Below, piece after piece: positions 8,408 through 17,256 of a stretch of DNA of 64,000 nt (position 1 is its first letter; every line of letters starts with the position of its first letter). Origin of the DNA: Chitinophaga ginsengisegetis (lineage in GTDB: Bacteria; Bacteroidota; Bacteroidia; Chitinophagales; Chitinophagaceae); NCBI RefSeq assembly GCF_900168065.1, contig NZ_FUZZ01000001.1, positions 2,662,623 through 2,726,622 of the forward strand. The letters run 5' to 3'. Under the pieces are notes generated by a model. It saw only the letters and a list, made by a program, of their open reading frames with translations, ran no database searches and had not been told where the DNA came from. The position numbers and the translations under genes were made by a program.

Positions 8408-9433
8408 ATGGTCAAAATAAAAGCATCATTCGTAGCAGATATTAAGAGTCTGCTTTCCGCAACGAGACAGAAAGTATATGCAACTATTAATTCTGCAATG
8501 GTGGAAGCATACTGGAATATGGGCAAACGTATTTTCGAAGAAGAGCAACTGGGGAAAGAACGTGCAGATTATGGTACCTTTCTGATAAAGGAACTTGCTA
8601 GACATTTAACGAAGGAGTTTGGAAAAGGTTTTGATGAAAGAGAATTACGCCGTATACGTCAATTTTATCAATTATTCCCAATTCGGGACGCACTGCGTCC
8701 CGAATTGAGCTGGACTCATTATCGTATTATTTTACGCGTTGATAGTCCCACTGCCAGGCAATATTACCTTACAGAAACCGCAGAGCAATCCTGGAGTACC
8801 CGACAGTTGGAGCGCAATATCAATACCCTTTATTACGAACGGATACTATCAACCTCAAATAAAAGAGAAGCCTTATTGGCCGAGCAAAAAATGGAGAAAA
8901 CAAAGCCGAATGATGTCATTAAAAATCCCTACGTTTTGGAGTTTCTGGGATTAGAATGGCCAACTGGATACTCAGAGAGTGAAATTGAGTCCGCAATTAT
9001 TACCAACCTACAATCATTCTTACTCGAATTAGGTAAAGGTTTCTCATTTGTCGGGCGCCAATATCGCATTAAAACAGATACAAAAGTATTTTTCATAGAT
9101 ATGGTTTTCTATAACTATATTTTAAAATGCTTTGTATTAATTGACCTGAAAATAAAGGACCTGACACATCAGGATATTGGGCAGATGGATATGTATGTTC
9201 GGATGTTTGAAGATCTCAAAAAAACGGAAGGAGATAATCCTACTATTGGAATTATTCTCTGTGCCGAAAAGGACCAGGCCATAGTTAAGTATAGTATGCT
9301 TGAGGAAGGCAAACACCTTTTCGCAGCAAAGTACCGGCTTGTATTACCAACTGAAGAGGAACTGAAAAATGAACTTGAACGCGAAAAACAATTTATCCGC
9401 GAACAAATTGCCAACAAGCAACCAGCTTCCTAA
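8408..9433 (+). CDS. PDDEXK nuclease domain protein, YhcG / DUF1016 family
   Basis: Encodes 341 residues, the usual length of the YhcG family. The N-terminal domain (about 1-150, DUF1016_N) includes YWNMGKRIFEEEQ, the GFDERELRRIRQFYQLFP stretch and ELSWTHYRIILRV. The C-terminal nuclease-like domain (about 180-320) has FVGRQYRI, then FFIDMVFYN and VLIDLKIKD, which supply the D...(D)xK-type active-site residues. Family members are often found in defence islands or beside restriction genes, but no restriction system is seen here, and the true role of the family is unsettled. The coding sequence contains a near-perfect 29-base palindrome at 8679-8707 within the conserved PIRDALRPELSW region. It may form an operon with the AraC regulator 27 bp downstream. 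Confidence 0.88.
   Translation: MVKIKASFVADIKSLLSATRQKVYATINSAMVEAYWNMGKRIFEEEQLGKERADYGTFLIKELARHLTKEFGKGFDERELRRIRQFYQLFPIRDALRPELSWTHYRIILRVDSPTARQYYLTETAEQSWSTRQLERNINTLYYERILSTSNKREALLAEQKMEKTKPNDVIKNPYVLEFLGLEWPTGYSESEIESAIITNLQSFLLELGKGFSFVGRQYRIKTDTKVFFIDMVFYNYILKCFVLIDLKIKDLTHQDIGQMDMYVRMFEDLKKTEGDNPTIGIILCAEKDQAIVKYSMLEEGKHLFAAKYRLVLPTEEELKNELEREKQFIREQIANKQPAS
8679..8707. repeat. Palindrome inside the YhcG gene (14-bp arms, 1-base centre)
   Basis: CAATTCGGGACGCA at 8679-8692 is the exact reverse complement of 8694-8707. It encodes the segment around IRDALRPEL, which I recall as conserved in this family, so part of the symmetry could follow from codon constraints, but perfect 14-bp arms are more than that needs. 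Confidence 0.85.
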
Positions 9434-9460
9434 AATCCATTTTTCGCGTACCTTTACCCC

Positions 9461-10318
9461 ATGTTACTCAAATTTCCCAAAGACCAAAACGGGCAACAGA
9501 TCCTCAAAGCAGGCAACACCCACTTCGCCATGTTAAAACAAAGGAGTAAGGCCGATAAACGCACCATATTCCTGACAGAAAACGTGATGATATTTGTATT
9601 GGCGGGACACAAACTATTGCATTTCGATCAGCATACCGTGAAAGTGGAAGCAGGTTCTATACTGCTGATGAAACGTGGATTTTATGTAATGTCCGACTAC
9701 GTGAGGGAAGAAATACAATTTCAAAGTTTGCTGTTATATTTTTCAGATGAACAATTGCGCAGGTTCCTGCATAAATACAATTACGTAACACCTGTAAAAG
9801 CTGCTGCCACCAGTCATCTCACATTACCCATCACCCCGTTGCTGGAGGCTTTCTCGGAACATTATACGGCTTACTTTACGCAGGAGCCTTCCACTTTGGC
9901 GGCGTTATTATCTGTAAAACTATACGAAGTATTCCTGTTATTGCTGGCTACGCCGCAACATGCTGCTGTGCTTGCCTTTATGCAACAGATCGTATATGCA
10001 CAGCCGCAGGATATTGCCTTTATTGTAAAGCAACACCTGTTTCAGCCCATTACACTTGCAGAAATGGCGAGGCTGTCCGGCCGCAGCCTGGCTTCCTTCA
10101 AGCGCGATTTTCAGCAGCAGTACCAGTCGTCACCCCGCCGGTGGATCAATGAGCAGCGACTGTCCTTCGCACACACCCTGTTGGAAACCACTACGCAGCA
10201 GGTGGCTGAAATAGCCATTGCATGCGGCTTTGAAAGCACCTCTCACTTCATCCGCATCTTCAAACAAACGTATGGCATTACACCCAATCATGTAAGAGCC
10301 AAAAAGGCTATCATCTGA
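9461..10318 (+). CDS. AraC-family transcriptional regulator
   Basis: Encodes 285 residues. The N-terminal part (1-165) is a cupin-like sensor domain (FVLAGHKLLHFDQHTVKVEAGSILLMKRGFY). The C-terminal 95 residues hold the two helix-turn-helix motifs of AraC/XylS: ITLAEMARLSGRSLASFKRDF and VAEIAIACGFESTSHFIRIFKQTYGITP, the latter being the signature. The gene lies 27 bp after the YhcG gene and 62 bp before a SnoaL-like gene that carries its own promoter motif. Its target may be that gene, but this is only positional inference. The ligand is unknown. Confidence 0.92.
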   Translation: MLLKFPKDQNGQQILKAGNTHFAMLKQRSKADKRTIFLTENVMIFVLAGHKLLHFDQHTVKVEAGSILLMKRGFYVMSDYVREEIQFQSLLLYFSDEQLRRFLHKYNYVTPVKAAATSHLTLPITPLLEAFSEHYTAYFTQEPSTLAALLSVKLYEVFLLLLATPQHAAVLAFMQQIVYAQPQDIAFIVKQHLFQPITLAEMARLSGRSLASFKRDFQQQYQSSPRRWINEQRLSFAHTLLETTTQQVAEIAIACGFESTSHFIRIFKQTYGITPNHVRAKKAII

Positions 10319-10352
10319 GCTTTTCCCGTTACTGACCATAAGTATTCCGGGA

Positions 10353-10360
10353 TAATTTTG
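10353..10360 (+). promoter_or_regulatory. -7 promoter element for the SnoaL-like gene
   Basis: TAATTTTG matches the Bacteroidota -7 consensus TAnnTTTG exactly and ends 20 bases before the ATG at 10381. No convincing -33 TTG is seen. Confidence 0.5.
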
Positions 10361-10380
10361 CATCTGTAAAAAAGAAAAAT

Positions 10381-10776
10381 ATGCAAACATTATCTGAAAA
10401 GAACAAGGCAGTGGTAAAACGCTTCAATGAAGAATTCCTGGTAAAAGGCAACCTGCAGGCTTTTGAAGAAATAGTAGCGGCGGACTTTATTAACCATACC
10501 GCACCTGCCGGTAACAACGACCGCTATGCTACCCGCGATTTTATCTTACAGTTATTACATCCTGCGCTGCCGGATCTTCAGCTGGAAATTTTTGATATGA
10601 TAGCAGAAGATGACAAAGTAGTAACCCATAAAGCATTTACAGGCACTTTCACCGCGCCCTTTATGGGACAGGCGCCCACAGGCAAAAAAGCAACCCTGCG
10701 TATTATTGATATCATACAGCTAAAAGAAGGGCAATACGTTGCTCACTGGTCTATCCGTGAAATGATCACCACCTGA
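10381..10776 (+). CDS. SnoaL-like / ester cyclase family protein
   Basis: Encodes 131 residues, the normal size for the NTF2-like SnoaL fold. Visible family features are the start NKAVVKRFNEEFLVKGNLQAFEEIVAADFINHTAP, the central HPALPDLQLEIFDMIAEDDKV and the end IIDIIQLKEGQYVAHWSIRE. Related proteins include polyketide cyclases and many uncharacterised steroid-isomerase-like enzymes; the substrate here cannot be told. The gene follows the AraC regulator by 62 bp and has its own -7 promoter match, so it may be the regulator's target. An LD-carboxypeptidase gene follows on the same strand. Confidence 0.88.
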   Translation: MQTLSEKNKAVVKRFNEEFLVKGNLQAFEEIVAADFINHTAPAGNNDRYATRDFILQLLHPALPDLQLEIFDMIAEDDKVVTHKAFTGTFTAPFMGQAPTGKKATLRIIDIIQLKEGQYVAHWSIREMITT

Positions 10777-10807
10777 TTATTTGCTGAAATATGCTTATTT
10801 TAAGCGT

Positions 10808-11839
10808 ATGAACCGCAAACACTTTTTGTCTGCTCTTATTACCACCGGCGCCGGGCTACCGGCGCTGCAAACACTTGCCGGCATTGGATTAGCCACACCT
10901 TCAGATAAGAAGGAACCGCTTGTACCTCCTTATCTCAAACCCGGTGACATCATTGGTATAACCTGCCCCGCAGGATATATCAACAGGGATGAGATCCAAC
11001 CGGCAATCCGGATTATGGAAAGCTGGGGGTTTAATATTCGTATAGGCAAAACCGTGGGTGACCGCGACTACAGTTTCGGCGGTACCGACGCGGAAAGGCT
11101 GGCGGATTTACAGGCCATGCTGAACGATGATGATATCAAAGCCATCATGTGTGGCCGGGGTGGTTATGGTACTGCACGGATTGTTGATAAACTCGACTTC
11201 TCCCGCTTTCAGCGGAAACCCAAATGGGTGATTGGGTTCAGTGATGCCACCGTACTGCATTGCCACATTGGCCGGCACTTTGGCATAGCTTCCCTGCATT
11301 CAAAAATGTGCAACAGCTTCCCGGACGATTTCGGAAAAGCGGAACCTGTTATCCAGGATACCATCATGTCTATCTACCAGGCGCTTACAGGCAAAAAGAT
11401 GCAGTACAGCGCTTTGCCGGATACCCGCAACCGGAAAGGGAAAGCAAGAGGTGTACTCACGGGTGGTAACCTCTCTATTATTCAAAGCATGTCGGGTACC
11501 AATTCCGAAATTGATACCAATGGAAAGATCCTGTTCCTGGAAGAAGTAGGCGAATATCCGTATAGTCTTGACCGTATGTTGGGCACCCTGCAGCGCTCAC
11601 ATAAACTCGATAACCTCGCAGGTCTTATCATTGGCGGGTTTAACCGGATCAAGCCCGATGATCCCGGTGAAGAATTTGGCAGAACCGTATACGATATGGT
11701 ACTGGAAAAGGTGAAGGATTTTAATTTCCCGGTATGTTTTAATTTTCCCGTAGGACATCAGAAAAATAACTATGCCCTTAAATGCGGTATGATGCATAGC
11801 CTCTACGTAGGCGACGACACCGTTACGTTAAAGGAATAA
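10808..11839 (+). CDS. LD-carboxypeptidase, S66 peptidase family
   Basis: Encodes 343 residues from the ATG at 10808; the open frame extends to a TTG at 10781, but the ATG gives a sensible export signal. The N-terminus NRKHFLSALITTGAG resembles a Tat-type signal with Arg-Lys in place of twin Arg. S66 features are PPYLKPGDIIGITCPAGYI at the start of the domain, FGGTDAERLADLQAML, and MCGRGGYGTARIVDKLDF, which contains the nucleophile-elbow region; ILFLEEVGEYPYSLDRML follows. The family cleaves the terminal D-Ala from the L,D bond of recycled murein tetrapeptide, or related peptides such as microcin. The predicted export differs from the cytoplasmic LdcA of Escherichia coli. It stops directly against the convergent permease gene. 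Confidence 0.9.
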   Translation: MNRKHFLSALITTGAGLPALQTLAGIGLATPSDKKEPLVPPYLKPGDIIGITCPAGYINRDEIQPAIRIMESWGFNIRIGKTVGDRDYSFGGTDAERLADLQAMLNDDDIKAIMCGRGGYGTARIVDKLDFSRFQRKPKWVIGFSDATVLHCHIGRHFGIASLHSKMCNSFPDDFGKAEPVIQDTIMSIYQALTGKKMQYSALPDTRNRKGKARGVLTGGNLSIIQSMSGTNSEIDTNGKILFLEEVGEYPYSLDRMLGTLQRSHKLDNLAGLIIGGFNRIKPDDPGEEFGRTVYDMVLEKVKDFNFPVCFNFPVGHQKNNYALKCGMMHSLYVGDDTVTLKE

Positions 11840-13165
11840 TTACTTCACAAGAAAAGTAATGATAAACAACACGGCCAGTACATACATGACCGGGCTGATA
11901 CTTTTATATTGCCCGGTTAATACTTTCAGTAATACGTAAGACAACATACCAAACACAATCCCTTCTGCTATGCTATAGCTGTATGGCATCATCACGATAG
12001 CTAAAAATGCGGGAATGGCTTCTGTTACATCATTGAAGTTTATTTTGGTAACAGCTCCCATCATCAGCATACCTACAATGATCAAAGCGGGCGCTGTGGC
12101 CGCCTGAGGAATCATAGCGAAAACCGGGGCAAAAAACAGGGAGAGCAGGAACATAACGGCCACAGTAAGCGCAGTTAAACCGGTTTTTCCACCAGCAGCA
12201 ATCCCACTGGCACTTTCTACATACGCCGTTACTACGCTGGTACCTAATAAACCCGCGGCAGTAGTGCCTACGGCATCGGCCATCAAAGCCTGTTTGGCGC
12301 GGGGTAAACGGCCTTTCTCATCCAGCAGTCCTGCTTTATTACAAAGACCTATCAGTGTTCCTACCGTATCAAACAGGTTTACCATCAGCAATGTGAACAG
12401 GATCATCACCATATCCAGGGTGAATATTTTATCGAATTGCAGCTTAAACGCTACCGGCGCCAGCGAAGGCGGCAGGCTTACCAGCTGGCCGTTGGCCGGC
12501 AAATGCGTAATGCCCAGCGGAATACCTACTACCGTGGCAGCCAGGATACCGATCAGCAATGCCGCATTCACATTCCGGTACATCAGCACTGCGCTGACGA
12601 TCAGTCCTATCAACGCAATCAGGGGGCCGATGCTGGTAACATCGCCCATTTTCAGGATCACGCCATCCAGTTTTCCATCTCCCACATGATGCATACCCGT
12701 TTCAATGATGCCCGCGTTGGCCATACCTATCAATGCAATCAATAACCCGATACCCACCGAAATAGCATGCTTCAGGTTCTCCGGTATGCTGTTGATGATC
12801 GCCTCCCGGATCCTGAACATCGACAAAAAAATAAAAATAATGCCTTCCAGGAAAACGGCAGTAAGCGCAAACTGCCAGCTGTAGCCCATAGAGGAAACAA
12901 TGGTGTAAGCGAAAAATGCATTCAGTCCCATTCCCGGCGCCACGCCGATAGGCAGCCTGGCATATAATGCCATCACCAGCGTGCCTATAGCAGCGGCCAG
13001 GGCGGTAGCGGTGATCAGCGCATTAAAATCCATTCCTGTGCGCGACAGGATACTTGGATTAACGGCCAGGATATACGCCATTGTGGAAAAGGTAGTTAAC
13101 CCTGCCAGTACTTCTTTCTTAACAGTAGTGTGATGTTCGGAGAGCCGGAAAAATTTTGCGAGCAT
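11840..13165 (-). CDS. NCS2 family purine permease (AzgA/PbuG-like)
   Basis: Encodes 441 residues with 12-14 membrane segments. The AzgA-like signature is clear: KKEVLAGLTTFSTMAYILAVNPSIL near the N-terminus, LPIGVAPGMGLNAFFAY at about residue 70, FDTVGTLIGLCNKAGLLDE mid-protein, and TSVVTAYVESASGIAAGG, which forms part of the substrate site. Family members import guanine, hypoxanthine or adenine with protons. The stop codon abuts that of the convergent LD-carboxypeptidase gene. A -7 promoter element (TATTTTTG on the minus strand) lies just upstream of the start. It may supply bases to the hypoxanthine phosphoribosyltransferase encoded at 43361. Confidence 0.93.
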   Translation of the reverse strand: MLAKFFRLSEHHTTVKKEVLAGLTTFSTMAYILAVNPSILSRTGMDFNALITATALAAAIGTLVMALYARLPIGVAPGMGLNAFFAYTIVSSMGYSWQFALTAVFLEGIIFIFLSMFRIREAIINSIPENLKHAISVGIGLLIALIGMANAGIIETGMHHVGDGKLDGVILKMGDVTSIGPLIALIGLIVSAVLMYRNVNAALLIGILAATVVGIPLGITHLPANGQLVSLPPSLAPVAFKLQFDKIFTLDMVMILFTLLMVNLFDTVGTLIGLCNKAGLLDEKGRLPRAKQALMADAVGTTAAGLLGTSVVTAYVESASGIAAGGKTGLTALTVAVMFLLSLFFAPVFAMIPQAATAPALIIVGMLMMGAVTKINFNDVTEAIPAFLAIVMMPYSYSIAEGIVFGMLSYVLLKVLTGQYKSISPVMYVLAVLFIITFLVK

Positions 13166-13169
13166 AATG

Positions 13170-13177
13170 CAAAAATA
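13170..13177 (-). promoter_or_regulatory. -7 promoter element for the purine permease gene
   Basis: On the minus strand this reads TATTTTTG, an exact TAnnTTTG match, 4 bases before the ATG, which implies an extremely short leader. Confidence 0.5.
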
Positions 13178-13217
13178 AGCGTTTCACGATTTATCATTTT
13201 ATCCTAATTTCATTCCT

Positions 13218-15671
13218 ATGCAACAACGTTCGGGTGGATGGAAAGTGATTAATAACTGGTTGGGCGAAAAAGAACTGAAGCCCTTCAAATTCCAGCAAGA
13301 TGCCTGGAAAGCTTATCTGCAGGGCAAATCGGGGATCGTAAATGCGCCTACAGGTTTCGGAAAAACCTTTTCCCTGTTCCTGGGAGCCGTTATCGCCTGG
13401 ATAGATGCCCACCCGAAAGATTATTCCCATAAAACAAAAAACGGTTTACAGCTATTGTGGATAACGCCATTGCGCGCGTTGGCCAAAGACCTGGGCAGGG
13501 CGATGGAAAGCGCACTGCAGGAACTCAATGTTCCCTGGCAGGTGGGCATCCGCAGTGGCGACACACCTGTTGCAACGCGGGCGGCACAGAAAAAGCAGAT
13601 GCCGGAAGTACTCATCATTACACCGGAAAGCCTGCACCTGCTGCTGGCACAAAAAGAATATCCCGCCGTGTTTAAACACCTGCACACCGTAGTGGTGGAT
13701 GAGTGGCATGAGCTGATAGGTAGTAAACGCGGCGTAATGGTGGAACTGGGCCTCAGCCGGCTGAGAGGATTATGTAAAGACCGGCTGAAAGTATGGGGTA
13801 TTTCCGCAACCATCGGCAACCTCGATGAAGCACTGGAAGTATTGCTGGGCCCCTATCATAGCGATGGCCTTATTATCCGCGCCAAACTGAAAAAGAATAT
13901 CGCCCTGAAAAGTGTGATCCCCCATGAGATAGAAAATTATCCGTGGGCAGGACATCTTGGTATCAGAATGCTGCCGCAGGCATTACCCATTATCAACGAC
14001 AGCCAAACCACGCTGATATTTACCAATACCCGGTCGCAGTCGGAGTTATGGTACCAGGCCCTTCTCCGTGAAGATCCCATGCTGGCGGGCGCGTTGGCCT
14101 TGCATCACGGTTCTATAGATATGGAGCTGCGTATATGGGTGGAAGAAGCGCTGCACAACGGTATCCTGAAGGCGGTGGTATGCACTGCCAGCCTGGATCT
14201 TGGCGTGGATTTCCGGCCGGTAGACAGCGTTATACAGGTGGGCAGTCCGAAAGGAGTGGCCCGTTTCCTGCAAAGGGCCGGCCGTAGCGGGCATCAACCC
14301 GGAGCCATCAGTAAAATTTTCTTCCTGCCTACCCACGCATTGGAACTGGTAGAAGCCGCCGCGCTGAAAGCCGCTATGGAACAGGATCTTATAGAAAGCC
14401 GGATGCCAGTGTTACTCGCTTACGATGTATTATTGCAATACCTGATGACGCTGGCAGTATCCGATGGCTTTCATGCCCATGAAATATGGGAAGAAGTACG
14501 CCATACCTTTTGCTATCAGCATATTACGGAAGATGACTGGCAGTGGCTCCTCTCCTTCCTCACTACCGGCGGCGAAGCGCTGGGCAGTTATGATGAATTC
14601 AAAAAAGTAGAACGGGAAGGGAATTTCTACATCTGCCGCAGCCGGATGATGGCAATGCGGCACCGTTTACATATAGGCACTATCGTGAGTGACGCCATGC
14701 TCAAAGTAAAGTTCATGAGTGGTGGCTATATCGGTGTAATCGAAGAAGGTTTTATTTCCCGCCTGTCGCCCGGCGACTCCTTTACACTGGCGGGGCGCAA
14801 CCTGGAATTTATCCTCATTAAGGATATGACAGTACTGGTCCGCAAATCAAATTCCAAAAGATCAATTGTGCCCAGCTACCAGGGCGGCCGTATTCCCCTC
14901 TCTTCCAACCTGGGACGCATGCTGCGCGAAAAATTCAATGAAGCCCTGTCGGGGAACACAAAAGACCCGGAGCTGATTGCTTTACAGCCGCTGTTCAACC
15001 TGCAGGAAGAACTGTCGCATATTCCAAAGGCCAATGAGCTGCTGATTGAACAGATAACCACCAAAGACGGTTATCATCTTTTCGTATATCCTTTTGAAGG
15101 ACGGCTGGTACATGAAGTAATGGCAGCGCTGCTGGCCTACCGGATCAGCCGTATCCAGCCCATTACTTTTTCCATCGCCATGAATGACTATGGCTTCGAG
15201 TTGTTATCTGACCAGCCTATTCCGCTGACAACCGAAAACGCCAAACAGCTTTTTTCTACCGAAAACCTGCTCGTGGAACTGCAAACCAGTGTTAACTCCA
15301 CCGAAATGGCCCGGCGAAAATTCCGCGACATTGCGGTGATAGCCGGTTTGATATTCCAGGGTTATCCCGGTAAACACAAGGCTAACCGTCACCTGCAATC
15401 CTCTGCCTCGCTGTTGTTTAACGTGTTCAAAGACTACGACCCGCAAAACCTGCTGCTGAAGCAGGCTTTCAACGAAGCCTTTTTTTACCAGATGGAAGAA
15501 GCTCGTTTAAGGGAAACGCTGGAGCGCATCGCAGTAAGCAGGATCGTGATCACCACCCCACAAAAGCTCACCCCCTTCTGCTTCCCGATTAAGGTGGACA
15601 GTTTGCGCGATACCATGACCAGCGAAAAGCTGGAAGACCGGATCAAAAAATTGATCACGGTGAACGGTTAA
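13218..15671 (+). CDS. Ligase-associated DEXH-box DNA helicase (Lhr-like)
   Basis: Encodes 817 residues. Superfamily 2 motifs are all present: Walker A APTGFGKT at 43-50, DEWH at 161-164 (a DEXH variant), SATIGN, then the helicase C motifs TLIFTNTRSQSELWYQ, ASLDLGVDF and QRAGRSGHQPG. Length and C-terminal DUF4910-like region match the ligase-associated DEXH helicase, the third member of the four-gene set whose exonuclease and ligase lie at 1719-4334. It probably unwinds or translocates on damaged DNA, by analogy with Lhr. PdeM follows 41 bp later. Separation from the ligase pair by about 9 kb is unusual because the four genes often sit together. Confidence 0.93.
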   Translation: MQQRSGGWKVINNWLGEKELKPFKFQQDAWKAYLQGKSGIVNAPTGFGKTFSLFLGAVIAWIDAHPKDYSHKTKNGLQLLWITPLRALAKDLGRAMESALQELNVPWQVGIRSGDTPVATRAAQKKQMPEVLIITPESLHLLLAQKEYPAVFKHLHTVVVDEWHELIGSKRGVMVELGLSRLRGLCKDRLKVWGISATIGNLDEALEVLLGPYHSDGLIIRAKLKKNIALKSVIPHEIENYPWAGHLGIRMLPQALPIINDSQTTLIFTNTRSQSELWYQALLREDPMLAGALALHHGSIDMELRIWVEEALHNGILKAVVCTASLDLGVDFRPVDSVIQVGSPKGVARFLQRAGRSGHQPGAISKIFFLPTHALELVEAAALKAAMEQDLIESRMPVLLAYDVLLQYLMTLAVSDGFHAHEIWEEVRHTFCYQHITEDDWQWLLSFLTTGGEALGSYDEFKKVEREGNFYICRSRMMAMRHRLHIGTIVSDAMLKVKFMSGGYIGVIEEGFISRLSPGDSFTLAGRNLEFILIKDMTVLVRKSNSKRSIVPSYQGGRIPLSSNLGRMLREKFNEALSGNTKDPELIALQPLFNLQEELSHIPKANELLIEQITTKDGYHLFVYPFEGRLVHEVMAALLAYRISRIQPITFSIAMNDYGFELLSDQPIPLTTENAKQLFSTENLLVELQTSVNSTEMARRKFRDIAVIAGLIFQGYPGKHKANRHLQSSASLLFNVFKDYDPQNLLLKQAFNEAFFYQMEEARLRETLERIAVSRIVITTPQKLTPFCFPIKVDSLRDTMTSEKLEDRIKKLITVNG

Positions 15672-15712
15672 GAAATCTCTAATTTGCACCTCATTAAAAA
15701 ACAGTTGATTCA

Positions 15713-16360
15713 GTGGTCGCGGAAATATTTCACTTTCAGGAGCAGCATTGGCATTTATCACCCCAGCGGGCGATTTTCTGGGAAGAAGAGAAAGCGCTGA
15801 TCCTTTCAGATCTGCATCTGGGGAAAGCGGCTCATTTTCGCAAGGCAGGGATTGCCGTGCCGGCGGGCATTGTACAGGAAGACCTGTTCCGGCTGCAACA
15901 GCTGATCACGCAGTTCCTGCCCGAGAGGATCATTATAGTGGGAGACATGTTCCATAGCCGGGAGAACAACGAAGTGCATTATTTCAAATTATGGCGGCAG
16001 CAATTTTCCCGGATCTCCTTTGACCTGGTGAAAGGCAATCATGATATTATGCCAGATGCCGTGTACGAGGAACTGCAGATCAATGTACATCCTGCGCTTA
16101 CTTTGCGTAACATTCATTTTATCCATGAGCCTTGTGAAGATAACAATGGCTTCGCCTATACTTTTTCCGGACACCTGCACCCGGCTTTCGTAATGCATGG
16201 AGCCGGCAGGCAACGGCTGCGTTTACCCTGTTTCTATTTTGGCCGGCATTGCGGCATTTTACCCGCATTCGGCCACTTTACCGGTTCGGCCAGCCTCGAC
16301 CCCGAAGAAATGGATCCAGTGTTTGTTATAGCCGGAAAAACGATTATACGCGCACAATGA
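15713..16360 (+). CDS. pdeM: Ligase-associated DNA damage response endonuclease PdeM
   Basis: Encodes 215 residues from a GTG at 15713. It is a calcineurin-like metallophosphoesterase with the metal-binding motifs in order: SDLHLGK (Asp33 and His35), GDMFHS, KGNHD, and SGHLHP. Size and order match PdeM, the fourth protein of the ligase-associated set, for which a manganese-dependent nuclease activity is expected. It is 41 bp downstream of the helicase. Its stop codon overlaps the start of the deacetylase-family gene as ATGA, so the two are translationally coupled. No ATG gives a full-length domain, which supports the GTG. Confidence 0.92.
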   Translation: MVAEIFHFQEQHWHLSPQRAIFWEEEKALILSDLHLGKAAHFRKAGIAVPAGIVQEDLFRLQQLITQFLPERIIIVGDMFHSRENNEVHYFKLWRQQFSRISFDLVKGNHDIMPDAVYEELQINVHPALTLRNIHFIHEPCEDNNGFAYTFSGHLHPAFVMHGAGRQRLRLPCFYFGRHCGILPAFGHFTGSASLDPEEMDPVFVIAGKTIIRAQ

Positions 16361-17256
16361 AAATTGCCAGTCACGATATATACACCCATCCTTTGCCCGC
16401 CGACCATCGCTTCCCGATGCTCAAGTACGAGCTGATACCGGCCCAGCTGCTGCGGGAAGGCGTTATTACCCCTGCACAATTATTTGCCCCTGCGCCGGCT
16501 ACGGAAGAAACTATTCTTTTAACACATACCGCTGAGTACTGGCATAAGCTGAGGGATCAGACACTGGAGCCACGCGAACAGCGGAAAATTGGCTTCCCCC
16601 AATCTCCTGCGCTTACCTTACGGGAAATAGTGATTACGCAGGGCACCATAGACATTTCGCTTCATGCACTCGATCATGGTATTGGTTTTAATGTGGCTGG
16701 CGGCACCCACCACGCTTTTGCCGATCATGGGGAAGGTTTCTGCCTGCTCAACGATTTTGCAGTAGCCGCCAATTACCTGCTGCACCGGCAACGGATCAAA
16801 CAGGCGCTGGTGATAGACCTCGACGTGCACCAGGGCAATGGCACCGCGGCGCTGTTTGCCGGTAACCCGCATGTATATACGTTTAGCATGCATGGCGCGC
16901 ACAATTACCCTTTTCATAAAGAAACATCCGACTGGGATATTCCCCTGGCGGATGGTATGGATAACGGCACATACCTGCAATTACTGGAAGAAGCCTTGCC
17001 GGTGCTGATTAACCGGGTAAAACCAGACCTCGTTTTTTATCTTTCGGGAGTGGATATCCTGGAAACGGATAAGTTCGGGAAGCTGAAAGTAACGCAACAG
17101 GGCTGCCTGGAGCGGGATGAAATGGTTTTTCATTCGCTGAAAAAACATCACATCCCCTGCGCGGTGGCCATGGGAGGAGGCTATTCCACCCATATCCGCG
17201 ATATTGTAAATGCGCACTGCAATACTTTTAAGGCAGGCATCCGTATTTACGGCTAA
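16357..17256 (+). CDS. Histone deacetylase family protein
   Basis: Encodes 299 residues from the ATG at 16357, which overlaps the PdeM stop by 4 bases. Arginase/deacetylase-fold motifs are NVAGGTHHAF (residues 113-121), then GFCLLNDFAVAA, DLDVHQGNGTA with zinc ligands Asp156 and His158, FSMHGAHNYPF, LSGVDILETD and GGGYSTHI. The canonical zinc-binding and catalytic residues are all seen, so it should be an active amidohydrolase. Bacterial members act on acetyl-lysine, polyamines or other acylamides; AcuC is one example. Translational coupling to a DNA repair gene is notable and could mean a repair-linked deacetylase or just a shared operon. The end overlaps the convergent ABC ATPase gene by 4 bp. 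Confidence 0.92.
   Translation: MKIASHDIYTHPLPADHRFPMLKYELIPAQLLREGVITPAQLFAPAPATEETILLTHTAEYWHKLRDQTLEPREQRKIGFPQSPALTLREIVITQGTIDISLHALDHGIGFNVAGGTHHAFADHGEGFCLLNDFAVAANYLLHRQRIKQALVIDLDVHQGNGTAALFAGNPHVYTFSMHGAHNYPFHKETSDWDIPLADGMDNGTYLQLLEEALPVLINRVKPDLVFYLSGVDILETDKFGKLKVTQQGCLERDEMVFHSLKKHHIPCAVAMGGGYSTHIRDIVNAHCNTFKAGIRIYG

Noticed and set aside
8408..11839. A defence island around the YhcG nuclease
   Set aside because: Neighbours are an AraC regulator, a SnoaL-like protein, a peptidase and a permease; no restriction, toxin-antitoxin or other defence genes are present.
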